Shown: positions 46,407 to 58,288 of the stretch, one piece after another
How the letters are laid out: each line of letters starts with the position of its first letter
How positions within the stretch are numbered: position 1 is the stretch's first letter
Source: Rhodosorus marinus
Lineage: Eukaryota; Rhodophyta; Stylonematophyceae; Stylonematales; Stylonemataceae
Length of the DNA stretch: 64,000 nt
Assembly: GCA_029953675.1 (NCBI GenBank)
Contig: JAMWBK010000010.1
Span: forward strand, 1,097,001-1,161,000
Direction: 5' to 3'
The notes under the pieces: model-generated
The model's database searches: none
Seen by the model: the letters and a program-made list of their open reading frames with translations, nothing else
What the model was told of the DNA's origin: nothing
Program-made: the position numbers and the translations under genes

Positions 46407-46560
46407 GAGAGAATCAAATCAACCCGTCCCATCCAAGTACGTGAAACTCTGAAACTAAATAAATCCGCATTGTCCTACAAAACAGGAAAAAAACATTATT
46501 TTTCCTCTGTTTCGCAGGGCCGGAAAAAACACTCATGGCTCTGCAAAACAGAAAAAAAAA
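46407..46560 (+). repeat. Dispersed repeat, copy A (5' half)
   Basis: About 150 bases starting GAATCAAATCAACCC match 48178-48340 with substitutions and small indels. Shared blocks include CATCCAAGTAC, ACAAAACAGGAAAAA, TTTCGCAGGGCCG and ACTCATGG. The sequence is A-rich and non-coding. Confidence 0.75.
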
Positions 46561-47190
46561 TATTTTGCCCGCGCTGTGAAAGGCGCGCGCGACATACGCG
46601 GATCTTTAACCTGTTATACCGCGAACTTCGACTATCGTACGGTAAGCTGGTCTTGAAATTGAACGTGAAATGAACGTCTTGAAATTGAACGTGAGAGCCC
46701 CCTGCCTGTCGCAGACTACAAGAATGATGAACGCATCGTGGCTGACCTCGTGGTCACCTGTGACGCTAGCCGCCGCACGACGTACGTTGATCTTGCTGTT
46801 CCTAATCCTCAGGCTAGTCGCTATTTGCCGGTTGCGGGAGAGCACCGTTGATTTGCCGCTGCCAATATGAGACGTCACAAAGAGTTGAAACATGGGGGGG
46901 CCTTGTCTTCGCCAAGCATTCGTGCTTAAGCTCTAGCTCATTGACTGGTACCTCTGCCCATTGAGTGCTTTGGGTTAACGGATTCCGTTGGCTCTCGTTG
47001 GCTTCAGGAATGTTCCGCGAACGCCTGACCGTCTGTCCTGGTTGTTTACTCGTTTAAGTTTCTTTCTGTGGCGTATGAACGCGGCTTTGATGTTGGAGGC
47101 GAGCGGTCTTCGCCGCGCCGAGTGTTTTTTTTCCTCTAGGTGTTCTTTTCTCTGAGCCTCCGATTAAACAAATTAATTCTTAGGATGTTC

Positions 47191-47262
47191 CGAAGGGCCG
47201 TAAAAACACACCCAAATTTTCTCCTAAAAAAAACACAAGCAAACAACGAAAGCAAATTGCGA
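47191..47262 (+). repeat. Dispersed repeat, 3'-half copy
   Basis: Matches 48354-48428 (shared blocks AATTTTCTCCT, AAACAACGAAA and GCAAATTGC). With copy A it may be one element interrupted by about 630 bases. Confidence 0.65.
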
Positions 47263-48177
47263 TTTCGACTTTGGAAGAGTGAATTCGACCACTAGATGAA
47301 GAGGGATGAAAAAACAAGCAAAAACGTTATGTTTATCTCGATATTTAGGTATAATATTCTTGTATAGGACCGGAAAGCGTCGGTGGGGAACTGCCCTTTC
47401 ATAGTCATATACAGAGAGAAGGCAAGGCAGGACGCCAGCCTCACTGCAAGTCTGGCAGACCCTCCTGAGAAAACGCTCCTGAAGAAAATGTTAATAGCGC
47501 TATGTATTTATTTCCACGTTCCGAGCGTATTCCCACTTTCGATGACCTCCGTATGAATTAGAGCAGTCTCTTTTGTTTGTTTTCCGGTGGGAAAACGACT
47601 ATCCCGCTGCAAGATCGTCCGCTGCGGCGAAAAAAAAAAGTGTAGATGTTACCGATACTAAAGCTTGCTGATCTCCAGGACAGCGGGGCATCGCAACACT
47701 TTGTGTACATGGAAAGCTACATTTTTTAATTTTTTTTCCATGCAGAACTGCAACCTTCAGCTGAAGCGTACCAAGTTCGATTCAAACTCACAGCAACTGG
47801 TTCAAAAGACCTGGCTACCACGAAACCGCCAAAGTTGTGTACTAAATGTTGATAGAGTTCAACAGACTGCCATGTATTGGCCTTGCAGATGTCCAACCAG
47901 CATCTACCGCTCGGCGGACTGAGCAAAAACACCCCCGTCAGCGTGAAAGCGACCTCGACAGGAGAAGAGCAGTCTGTTTTCCTCTTTCATCCACTCATCG
48001 CTAAGCAATATTTTACGGCCTGACCCTGACCAAAGGTCTTCACATCGACAGTGCTGAGCAAAACGACTCACAGCTAGTAGTAGGCAGAAACATGGTAGCT
48101 AATCAGAGGTGACCTTCAGAACTTGAATATCTCGCCGATCCAAGAGGCTGAGGATTCCACGATAGTAACTTGGCAAG

Positions 48178-48430
48178 CGGAGAATCAAATCAACCCACCT
48201 CCATCCAAGTACATAACACAGCTCCTAAACTAGAAATCGGCATTGTTCTGCAAAACAGGAAAAAACATTATTCTTTCTCGTGTTTCGCAGGGCCGTAAAA
48301 ATACTCATGGTTTTACAAAAATGGAAAAAAAACATCATTTCTTTCCCAAGTTTCACCGTAAAAAAAACACTCCCTAATTTTCTCCTTAAAAAAACGGCCA
48401 AACGCCAAACAACGAAAAGCAAATTGCAGT
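48178..48430 (+). repeat. Dispersed repeat, copy B (apparently complete)
   Basis: Contains in one uninterrupted stretch the sequences matching copy A (46407-46560) and the 3'-half copy (47191-47262). No terminal inverted repeats, target-site duplications or open frames are clear, so the element class is unknown. A short non-autonomous transposon or a decayed element is possible. Confidence 0.65.
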
Positions 48431-49412
48431 TGCCTCCAGCGAATGGTAGAAATCAAACAAGGGAAACGGATGAGCTCAGGGGACAATTGTATTCAATTAT
48501 GTAAATTTTATGGCATTATTTTGTTCGTTTCTGACATTTCATGTATACGGGTAGTTGAAACTTCAATGGCATCCCCCCCACTTGCCTGGAAACCTACAAA
48601 TTAAGAAGAGGACAGCTGTACTTAAAAGAAAAAAAATTCTACGATTTCGCTCAACGGACGAGAAGCCTCATAACAGCCGATATGCCTTACTTAGCCATCC
48701 CAATAAAACAGAAGATTATTCCAAGATGTCAAAATCTTAAAAACGGAAAACGAACAGATAAGTTAGTGGGCCTTGAACCCAAGAGAGGCCAATGTTACAC
48801 AGCGCATTCCACAAATGATTGGCTGATGAGGGTTTTTGCTCTAAACAATTCTTCCTTTTTTTCTGGGGGGGAGGGGAACGGGCCGAATAGCATGAAAAGA
48901 CAATCGAGTTTGTAAACACTAGAAAAAAGAACCACAAGGCTGAGATCACAACCCTAACAAAGAACTGCACTAAAACTACTTCTAAACATATGTCCCGTTT
49001 CATGGCATATATTTTACCCCGAAAGAAACCATATACCCCTGGCGGCTTGGTAAGGATGCCGGTAGCAAAGAAAACTTTGAAGACCACACCCCTCAGTTTA
49101 TTGGCTATACTTTTCAATTGATATAAATTAATTATTCAAAAATTTATTATTTGTGTTTTTAAGATATAGGTTTTTTACCCCCGAAGAGTTCTCGACGTCC
49201 CCCGGGCTGGAGGGGTTGTCTAACACTGTGCTTAAGATGGCTAGTATTAGGTGTTCCGGTATGGCATGTGCCCGTGGTGTGGGAGGGAGGGAGATGCGTT
49301 GGTGTTGGTTGGGGGGGGAGGTGTGTGGTGGAGGAGGACTGTGCTGTAAGGTCTTTAGGCTTTTGTCTGGTGTAGTTGTGTTTTGTGGTGAAGGGATCTG
49401 GGCATAGTGGAA

Positions 49413-51765
49413 ATGGAAGGTGATGGTGTTGTTGAAACCCACAAAATGGGGGATGGAGTTGCTGATGTTGAGCAACATCCAAACGTGACCATTCTCAGCG
49501 GGGGCAATGAAGCGGATGGGGACGGTGACATGAAGGAGGACCTGGAGAATGGCGGCAATTACGAAGCCGTGGACACAGATTTTGATCCGTTTGCTGATGA
49601 TGGTCTGGATAAGACTGCCACCAGCTCTATTGTGCATTCTCCTGTTCACTTGCAGTGGAAGGACCTTGCGTACATTGCAAATGCTTCTCACGGATGCCTG
49701 CCGGGAAGGAAGAAGAAGAATCAAGAAGTCAAAAGCACAGAGAAACTAATATTGTCTGGTGTCTCGGGAACGGTGTTCCCTGGGCAAATGCTGGCGATCA
49801 TGGGTTCCTCTGGTGCTGGTAAGACCACTTTGCTGAATCTTCTCGCGGGTAGGTTGACAACTTCGAAGAACGTGAGGACCGAGGGCGGCGTTCTCGTAAA
49901 TGGTCAGAAAAGAAACTATGCAACTTTCAAGAGGGTAAGCAAATTTGCAGGCGACGATAGTTCGTTTCATAGTCTGTGTGTCGCGGGGTTACCTCGTTCC
50001 CGCACAGGTGTTGACTGGGTATTTCCTCGTTCATAGCTCTCCGCTTACGTTGAGCAAGACGATAACATGTTTGCTGAGGTGACAGTCTCGGAGCAAGTAG
50101 AGTTTTCCGCACATTTGCGCCTACCAAAGAGCCATAATGCGAAACAGCGCCAACAAAAGGCGCAGGATATTATCACAGAACTTGGATTGAGCCATGTCAA
50201 AGATTCGTTTATTGGGGATGAACTGAAACGAGGAGTCAGTGGTGGAGAGCGAAAAAGGGTGAACATTGGAACGGAACTCGTGACTGACCCTTCGCTGATC
50301 TTCTTGGATGGTGAGTTGAATCTGTTGGGATCCTGCGGCTATCAATCACACTGGAGATTGGCTTCAAGAGTGAGTTGCAGTGCTTAAAAGGTCGTTTCTT
50401 TTTCCTTTTTTTGGCAGAACCGACTAGTGGACTTGATTCCTTCAACGCTCTGAACGTAATGCATACTTTGCGAGGTCTTGCCCATAGGGGAAGGACTATA
50501 GTGACCACTATTCACCAGCCGCGATCGAATATTTTCACTCTATTCGATCGCCTGCTGTTGTTGTCGAAAGGGCGAGTGATGTATTTTGGACCTGCGACGG
50601 ATGCTGTGGCGTACTTCTCCACATTGAACTATCGCTGTCCAGCAAACTTCAACCCCGCAGACTTCTTCATTGATCTGATTTCAGTTGATAATAGGAGCGA
50701 GAGAAAGTCTAAGACAAGCAATGCTCGGATCGATCTGCTGGAAGACGCATTCCTGAAGCATGAGGAGAATCTGCAGTCCTCCGCTGAGAACAAGGCCAGC
50801 GAGTCATATGAGGATGAGCCGTTTGGAAAGCAGCCGAAGTATGCTTCTAGATGGAATCAAGAGCTGTACTACGTGATGAAACGACAGTTCAAGCAAGTTT
50901 TGCGGGCGAAAGAGATTAACGTGGCTGCTGTTTCCACTAATACCGTAAGCTCCGTGCACGGACAGGTTTCTCCGGATAATTTTCCAGTAGCTGAATCCTG
51001 AGTGATTGCCTATTGTGTTCGGTTCAGATTTTCGCGGTCATTCTTGGACTTATGTGGCTCAATATCGGGCGAGAATTTTTCTCCAATCCAGAAGGGGAGG
51101 GTGCAGAGCAAAGGTATCAAGCGCTTCTCGGAGTACTGTTCTTCATTGCTATCAATCAGGCTTTTGGGTCGACGTTTAGTGTCATATTCAGCTTTCCAAT
51201 TGAGCGAGCCGTCGTGTTGAGAGAGCGAGCGAGTGCAACGTACCGGGTGTCAACATATTTTATTGGCAAGACGATTACGGAAGCGCCCAGGTCTCTTTTG
51301 ACTGGAATCTTGTTCAGTTCCATCACGTATTGGATGATTGGCTTGCGTTCAGAAGCAGGGTTGTTTTTTACCTTCTACATAACTGTGTGGTTGGTGGCCT
51401 TCAATGCGGAAAGCATGACAGTGGCGATTGCAATATTGGCGAAAGACGCGCAAGTTGCTGCCTCCATAGTACCAGTTTTCATGATCCTTATGCTGCTCTT
51501 TGCAGGATTTCTCATTCCCCAGAATCTGATTCCAGGCTTTTTGGCGTGGATTCAGTACGTTTCCTTCATTAAGTATGGCCTTACAGCGATCACTCTCACT
51601 CAATTCTCGGGTGTCCCCACGTGGGAAGAAGAAGTCAACAGACTGTACGGAAATGTCTCACTTGCGACCTGCTATATAGTGCTTGTGAGTGAAGCTTTAA
51701 TCTTCCGCCTCATGGCCTACGCCTTCCTGAGAATCAATGGACCGAAGTATGATCGTAAGCTGTAA
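49413..51765 (+). CDS. ABCG-family half-transporter
   Basis: Exons 49413-49934, 50037-50310, 50418-50944 and 51028-51765 join in phase to give 686 residues in the nucleotide-binding-domain-first order of White/WBC half-transporters. After an acidic N-terminal tail of about 70 residues come Walker A (MGSSGAGKTTLLNLLAG), Q-loop (YVEQDDNMFAEVTVSEQ), signature (GVSGGERKRVNIG), Walker B with catalytic Glu across a splice (LIFLDE), the D-loop PTSGLDS, and the H-loop TTIHQPRS. The last exon encodes the ABC2 membrane domain with about six helices, including FAVILGLMWLNIG and the amphipathic FPIERAVVLRERASATYRVS. It probably dimerises and exports lipids or other hydrophobic compounds; the substrate cannot be deduced. 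Confidence 0.94.
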
Positions 51766-52990
51766 TCTGTGGTGCCAGTTTTTTTTTTTTTTGTTGTGTT
51801 TTGCTTAGACTGCGAATGCTGAATTAACGGAGGTATCTCCATTGCTGTGAAACCCAAAGAGTTTAGACCTCAGATTGCAGGGGAAGCCCTTGACCAAGTT
51901 TGAATGGCCAGAGGTTGTCTTCCTCTTCTAGAGATTGCATTGGCAGCAGTAGTCATTCGCAGCTCTCAGCTGACCAAGACAGGAGCAGTCGCAGGCCAAG
52001 GATGAATCCCATGCGCAAAAGCAGATTGAAGCTACCCTCTCTTAGCGGGGCGGCAGATCTATCCATATGAGCAGTGACCATCAACACGTCTATGCTACGC
52101 ACCATCGCATCTTGGGCATGTTGCCTTGTACCTCCAGCATTCGTCCTCAAAGACCTCATACACTGATGGCCTTGCCCTAGCGCATAGATCGAGGGTGTCA
52201 GATGGTTGACTGATTGCTTCCCTCCGGAGACTCGCGGTCACCGAGTTGGTGCCACGATTCAGTTACTTGCTTTGGTCGATCAATGCCGCATTGCTTCTTG
52301 AAGTTTTAAGCTCGATGGGTCGAGTATGGGTCGAGTATCTTCTGTAGTTTTTCGTGTTAGTTTCGCACTCTCCTCAGTTGACTTGCAGTCCCGATGGGGG
52401 CTCATGAGAATGTGCAGAATGCAGGCTTAAATCCTGCATCTAAGTTTGAGCGCATGTCATTGATTTTGAGAGCGATCCCCCCTTGGCTCTATGAATTCCA
52501 GCTCAGTGAAGCCATTGCTCAACGCATTCACGCAAGGGTTCGGGTCCCAGGTGCCTCGTCACCTTCCGCAAGGCTTTCATGGTCTGGTCCACAATTATTC
52601 CGCTCGTCTCAAAAGCGACTGATATGTAGTCTTCGGGGTGAGCTGCATAGCGGGTTTGTTTGGCTCTCAACTGATCTGATCCGATGGCCCACCCCCCCAA
52701 AGAGCGGGCTTTAGTACGAACTAGTACCGCTGGCCGCCCTCACTAGATATTTCCGTAACAGATTGTATATGTGAGTTTACTTTTGTATTGTTGTTAAATA
52801 AATGTTGAGGTAGTTAACGTATAAACAGCTTTATCGTTAACATGATAGTGCGTCCTGAGCGGGATGACGGGATTCGACTGTGATTGACGTAGCGAAGAGA
52901 AGGAGGCATTGGAGCAGAGGTAGTTAGGAGTTCTTATGCCTTTTGAGGAGGCTGTTGTTTTTGGCTTATGGTACTGTGTATTTTAGTAGA
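51766..52990. other. Intergenic, no gene seen
   Basis: Begins with a 14-base T run just after the ABCG stop. Frames of 60-106 codons on both strands overlap and show no recognisable protein. The right end is AT-rich, with TAAATAAATG near 52795. Confidence 0.4.
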
Positions 52991-54145
52991 ATGAACGTAC
53001 CTAGATTAGTTAAACGTTTGTGGGACGCGAATGGGTCGTGGGTGCAGCGTAGATCGCTGGCTCTCAAGGTTCGTTTCTCGATCGCGGACGGGGCTACAGA
53101 AGCTGGAAAGGTAATGAGCGGTAGTCCGAGATTCATGAAGGATCTAGTGGAGGAAGCTCATGATGAGGAGGTCGCTACTCCCGCAAAGAGCTCGCAAGAT
53201 TTTAAGAGCACGGGTACTACTTATGGGAGCGGAGGACTAGCTGATGTTGAGGATGAGGGGGAGGTATTAGATCGGAAAAAGCATAAGGAAAGAATGGGTA
53301 TCTTGAAAATGGCAATCAGTGAAGGTCGTGAACGCGCAGAACGAGAGTTGAAGAAAAAAGAGAGCGGGAAGACAGCGTTTGATTCTGTTGTGGACGGGGA
53401 GGACGAAGATGATTTTGACTCGGAACACGGTGAAGAGCGAGTACCAAAAATGAGCTTTGATCTCAAAACAAAATTTAAGAGTGATCCGTATGAGAATCGG
53501 AATGAACCGCTACCAGTGTATCCCGCTACGAGAGGGAGGAAGAAGCGTGCTAGGCAGATCATGAAACGACTTAACAGGATAGAAAGTCTTGGCATGAAGA
53601 ACTCGGGTCGAGCTGTGGTTGCGGAAAAGCTCCCGCATCTGCGAAAAGGCGATGTTGTTCGTATCAAGCATAAGGACCTGTACAGTGAGAGCGGTACCAA
53701 CTTTTTCACGGGTGCTGTCATACAGTGCAAACGGAACGGAACTGGTACGCCCCATCGAGTTCCTATTCCGTGGTTGTCCATGAATACAGATGAAACGAAA
53801 TTTGCAGCCTGGAAAACGCTTTAGATGAAGAGATTCAGCAGTTGCTGAATCACCAAAAAAACCTTTACTCGTTTGTCTCTTTCTACGTGTTCTATAGGAA
53901 GTTCATTCGTTGTCAGAAATGCAAAGGACGATTTAACCTTGGAGCGAGGTTTTCACACGCACTCCCCGACGATTGTCGATGCCAAAATAGTGTCGTACAG
54001 AAAGGTTGGAAAAAGGAGCATCCTTTATTTGAAGAAAGGACGTCCCGCGCTTTCCGATGTCGGCATAGATCCCCTTGGCAAAGATCCTACAATGACTATC
54101 GGAGACCCGCCTATTATCCCTCACAAGAAGGCCACTAAGAAGTAG
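52991..54145 (+). CDS. Organellar (probably mitochondrial) ribosomal protein bL19
   Basis: Exons 52991-53744 and 53898-54145 give 333 residues. The first 200 residues are an extension: a basic start (MNVPRLVKRLWDANGSWVQRR) that could be a presequence, then a charged region rich in Glu, Asp and Lys. The bL19 fold follows as KGDVVRIKHKDLYSESGTNF, FTGAVIQCKRNGTGSSFVVR, ERGFHTHSPTIVDAKIVSYR and KRSILYLKKGRPA, which is the usual order of bL19 motifs. bL19 sits at the subunit interface of the large ribosomal subunit. Mitochondrial rather than plastid location is inferred from the long extension. An upstream in-frame stretch to about 52943 has no ATG, so the start at 52991 was chosen. Confidence 0.82.
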
Positions 54146-56400
54146 CCTTGCCTGACTACTGCGTGCCGGTGAGTGTGCTATTCATAAGTTGGATTCTGCA
54201 AAGAGGAGGCCCAGTCTCGTCGCTGGCGGATGACAGAACAACGAGCACGGACAACTAGTCCTTGTACAGGGAGGTTCATTCGCTCCAGATTACGATCCAC
54301 TGTTAATAGAGTCGAATGAGCATAGGAGAAAGCCTTTTTTTTGAGTAAGAGAAGTTGGTTTGTGACGGTCGATACCGAGCATTTTCTGAGGAGACCAATG
54401 AAAGGACGTCTGGGCACGAATAGGAGTGCTCTTTGGGGATCCGGGCCCAAGTAAGGCTCCACCAACTTGAGATTATGATTGTCAACCTTGCCCAAGCTCA
54501 GAGGGAATCTTGCAAGGCCCTGGAATTCTGATCCTCTCAACTGAGGGTTGGAGGGCCAATTGAGCCCATAGATTTTGTTAGAGGGGATGACCAGGTCGCT
54601 GTCAACGGTTCTCAGCGCTTCAATTGAGGTTCAGCGATGATACTGTGATACGAAGCCTACAGGATCGCACTTCAAACAACAAGCATAGCATCGCACGTCC
54701 AAACCGATGAGCCTGAACTAGATACTCTGTTACTGGAAACAAGGGGTTTCAACCCCTTGCTTCCTCTAACAGGAAGACTTGTGGGATACAGGAGATGTTT
54801 ACGAGTTGCCAGCTGAGTTCGACTCCAACTAATTTCCGCTATTATTTCATAGGCCGCCAATGTCCCTGCTTCGTTGCGGAGCTCAGGTCGAACTGAACGA
54901 TCGACAACACAAGGTTCACATCCGCAACTTTCTCTACGAATCTCGTCAGAGGTGGCAGCCTGAATCTGGTCGTGGATTCGCGAATGAGTCGTGGATCTCC
55001 TGGTTCCGGAAGTCTGTAAATTCCCAAAGGAGCGAAGACTAGATTTCTTGAGGTAGAAGCCAGGAGCTTCTTCAACCCGAACCTTCCAGTTGAACCTTCT
55101 CTAGTTCATGCAGAGCTTGATCTCAGAATTTCAGTAACCGTGGGGGTCCCATTCTCCGCGGCTTGCCTTTCGAAGAAGTTTTGTCAGAGAACAATCACGC
55201 CATCTTAGGAGCCTAGGCGTCACTCTGCCGCGTGGTCGGGGCCATTTCCTCTCTGCACGGAACGAACAGAACCACGACGTTGAAGGCGTTGAGGTGTTTT
55301 GGTCACCATCGCTACAAAACCGTCGTCCCCTCCCCCCTCAACCCTCCCTCGCTCAACCAACCCGAGTGTGACAACAGTCTCCTTAAGACATTTTACACCA
55401 ATGTCTGAAACGCGCCGTTTCCCTTTAAAACCTACTATTTATTTCCATTAATCTATTCTCATGCCATACGTGCCTGTTTTTCAGTTGATCTGATGGGCCA
55501 AATCAAAAACTCGGCCAATGTTAAGTTGATATGGTCCTGGCCGTAAAATAAAATACAAAATCCTTGCACACATTTGAAACACCTCCGTTAGAAAATGTTG
55601 GATATTATGATATCTTCTAGTGAATGAATTATAGACGATATTCTCTTGATGTGTAAATGTCCTACCCCCCTACCAACCCCCCGGGATTTTAGGCCGATCT
55701 AGAAGGGGAACATTGGCCTGGTCTTGGCTCTAAAATGATGTAAATTATATGTAAATTTTTGAACGTGAGTAACGTACCCGTCAACCATGCCGTGATCAAT
55801 TCCCAATCTCGTGTAGTTACAAAATCAAAAAGGAAAACAATAAGTGTAAGAGGGGTATGAGAAGTCCAAGCAAAGAATTGTTAATGGAAAATGGGGGGTA
55901 AGGTTGAAGGTTTTAGCTTTGTTAATGCGCTATAGAAAACTTGGTATGGGGTATAATTGTAATATTTTTTAATCTTATCGGAGGTTTTAATAAATGACAG
56001 GGGTAGTATAGTTACACATTGTTGCTTTTTTCTACTATGGAGTAGAGATATGATAAGTAATATCGCGTGGCATTGTTTGGAAGGGGTGGAATAATAAATT
56101 TCGATCCCGAAATTGGAGGGTTTTAGTTGTTTTTTTAGCATCCAAATGGGTTTTGTTTTGCAAGGGTACGTCGGGCCGTCGATTTGGAAGAGACACAGAG
56201 TTAAGTAAGGGTTTCGCGTGAGGGGATATGTCTGGGGTGGGTGGGAGGTTAGGAGGGAGGGTGTTGTAGTCTGCTCTTGGAACTTTTAAGGGGTGGGGAG
56301 GGGGGTGGGAGGGGGAGAGAGGGCGGATAGATCAATAGTAGTTTTTGTTGTTTTTTTGTGTTTGTAAAGTTTCATTTTTGGGGGAAAGGGGCTGAGTGCG
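54146..56400. other. Intergenic, no gene seen
   Basis: About 2.2 kb with no convincing frame. The right third is strongly asymmetric: AT-rich at 55380-56140, then very G-rich on the plus strand at 56210-56330, then T-rich to the start codon at 56401. This matches the G-rich/T-rich leader layout seen at other genes in the window. Confidence 0.45.
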
Positions 56401-57992
56401 ATGACAAGTCTTTGCTTTTCACATGGAGCGGTGGCTCTGGCGGCTGGTGTGAGGCCTAGCATAAGCTCGTTTTCTTCTGCCAGAAAGGCGCGAGGACGGG
56501 TTTCGGTTAGACTTTCGAGTGAGGTAAGAGCTCACGCTGCGGATTCAGCCTCGGCTGAGCCTCGATCGCTCGTCTGAGTTTCGAGTCTCTGAATTGTTCT
56601 TCGATCTGGTTCAGGAGGCAATGGAAGGAGCACAGGTTGAGGTCGAAGTTGGCGGTGGCGATGGTGGTGGAGCGGATGGGAACTTTGGGAATGGAAGTGG
56701 CGGCGATGGGTCCGGTGACGGCGAAGGTCCATCTAGAAGTGATAGAGAGATGGTGATGAGGTTTATGGAGTCGTCCGGTGCCACTGTGGAACAAGTAGGC
56801 ACTCAAATATTTGATGCTGGAGATAGCTGGGTGAAAAGGCATCTATTTGACTGACGTCCTCGTTCTTCTTCTGACATTCGTCTAGGTGGACCCTAAAGTG
56901 TGGTCAGCTTTTCAGACAGGAAATATCAGCGGACTGGCGGTTGTGAACTATTTGAAATGCATCTTGAATCCTGCGAAGAAACTGTTTCTGAGACTCTTGC
57001 CGTTTACGTTGAGTCGCGTGTTGGCGGACAATCTGTTCATTTTCAAGGTTGGAGTAGAGGAGGTACGCGCCCAAGAACTGACGAACCATGCTGTCTTGAG
57101 CTCGTTTTGTTTATGGAACCTGAACATCGTGCCCTTTGCTAACGGATTCACCGTATTGTCGTCTCTGCGCTCAATCAGGGCCTCGGTATTTTCGGCAAAC
57201 TCTCAGCCGAGGCAGAACAGCGTAGAGGGAGCTTCTTCAAAGAGATTGACTTCGTTCTCTGCAACCTTTTGACCGCCTTCCTTGTCGACTTTGGGCTTGT
57301 CTACCTTCCAGCTCCGTCGGTCAAGCTGAGAGGTATGCAAATGACTCAATCCTTCACTGGCGAATTGCATGTCTTATCGGTCGGTTTCGTTGGCGATGAC
57401 AGGAGAGGGTGCAGAGAGCTGGATCAAGATGATGAACAGGGTTCTCCCTTCAAGCATTTTCGTCAAGGATCCCGCGGTTACGATGGCGCAAAGATTCCAG
57501 GGCTACTTTTGGACTGGGGCGAAGTTGTTTGGAGTGGGTTTTGCATGCTGTTTTACAAGTGCTGTGCTTACCAACCTGATTATCTTTTCAAGAGCGAAGC
57601 TCGACCCCTCGTTCACTCCGGAGAACTCAATGCAGAACCCGTTCAGTGTTTCAGCCATGTACGCTACTTTCCTTGCTCTTTCCTCAAATACCCGTTATCA
57701 AATTGTAAACGGGATTGAGCAACACTTCTTGCCAGTATTATTTGGGTAAGTTGCATCCAACCACGGAGCGCTGATACTATTCTATAGTATTAATAACTAC
57801 GGGTGGTACTGAGGATTCTTAGTCTCACACTTCACTGACCACTAAGTTGGCCCCGTTTTCTTGCGTAGCCGCTTGCCCCCGATTGCTACTGAGGCTGCAA
57901 CGCTCGGCCTTCGATTTGGAAACACTTTCTGGGGTTCTCAGCAATGGGTGATCTTCGCAACATTAACCGGGGTGCAAAAGTCAGGCCATTAG
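56401..57992 (+). CDS. RETICULATA-family plastid protein
   Basis: Exons 56401-56523, 56615-56794, 56886-57062, 57179-57332, 57403-57745 and 57869-57992 join in phase to give 366 residues. The first exon (MTSLCFSHGAVALAAGVRPS, then Ser/Arg-rich) looks like a chloroplast transit peptide. A Gly/Asp-rich linker follows. The conserved region includes VLADNLFIFKVGVEE, KEIDFVLCNLLTAFLVDFGL, ALSSNTRYQIVNGIEQ and LGLRFGNTFWGSQQW, which are hallmarks of plant RETICULATA/RETICULATA-RELATED proteins, with several hydrophobic helices. In plants these are envelope membrane proteins affecting chloroplast and leaf mesophyll development, possibly through metabolite transport; the biochemical role is unproven. 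The gene ends 296 bases from the convergent FNR-like gene. Confidence 0.88.
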
Positions 57993-58288
57993 ATGTCTGC
58001 TTTGGTCCTCATCTGTATAAGCAGACGGACGCCTCATGTATCAGACCAACTAGGCGTCCGTTTCATTTGGAGGACGCATGAAACTTTTATTTAGAGTTCA
58101 TGTGCAGTACAGGAGGATGAAGCGTGGGGGTGGAAAATCAGAATAGCTTTGTAATAGTGGAACAAGTTCGATATTCTTTTTAAAGTTATTTTATTAATGG
58201 TGAGGATTGCCAAGAAGACATCGACTTGAAGGCGCTTGTTGTGTCATCAGGACAGAGTCACAGTTCTACAACGAGGGCCTAGAAGGAC

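Larger units (their letters stand above)
44842..49412. other. 4.5 kb gene-poor block with dispersed repeats
   Basis: No gene was recognised on either strand. The block separates the ClpB-like gene (minus) and the ABCG gene (plus), which are divergent. It contains two copies of an A-rich repeat, one apparently split, and a perfect hairpin (all listed separately), plus A/T homopolymer-rich segments. A G-rich tract at 49280-49340 lies just upstream of the ABCG start, and a C-rich strip at 44962-44980 lies upstream of the ClpB-like start on its sense strand as G-rich. Confidence 0.5.
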
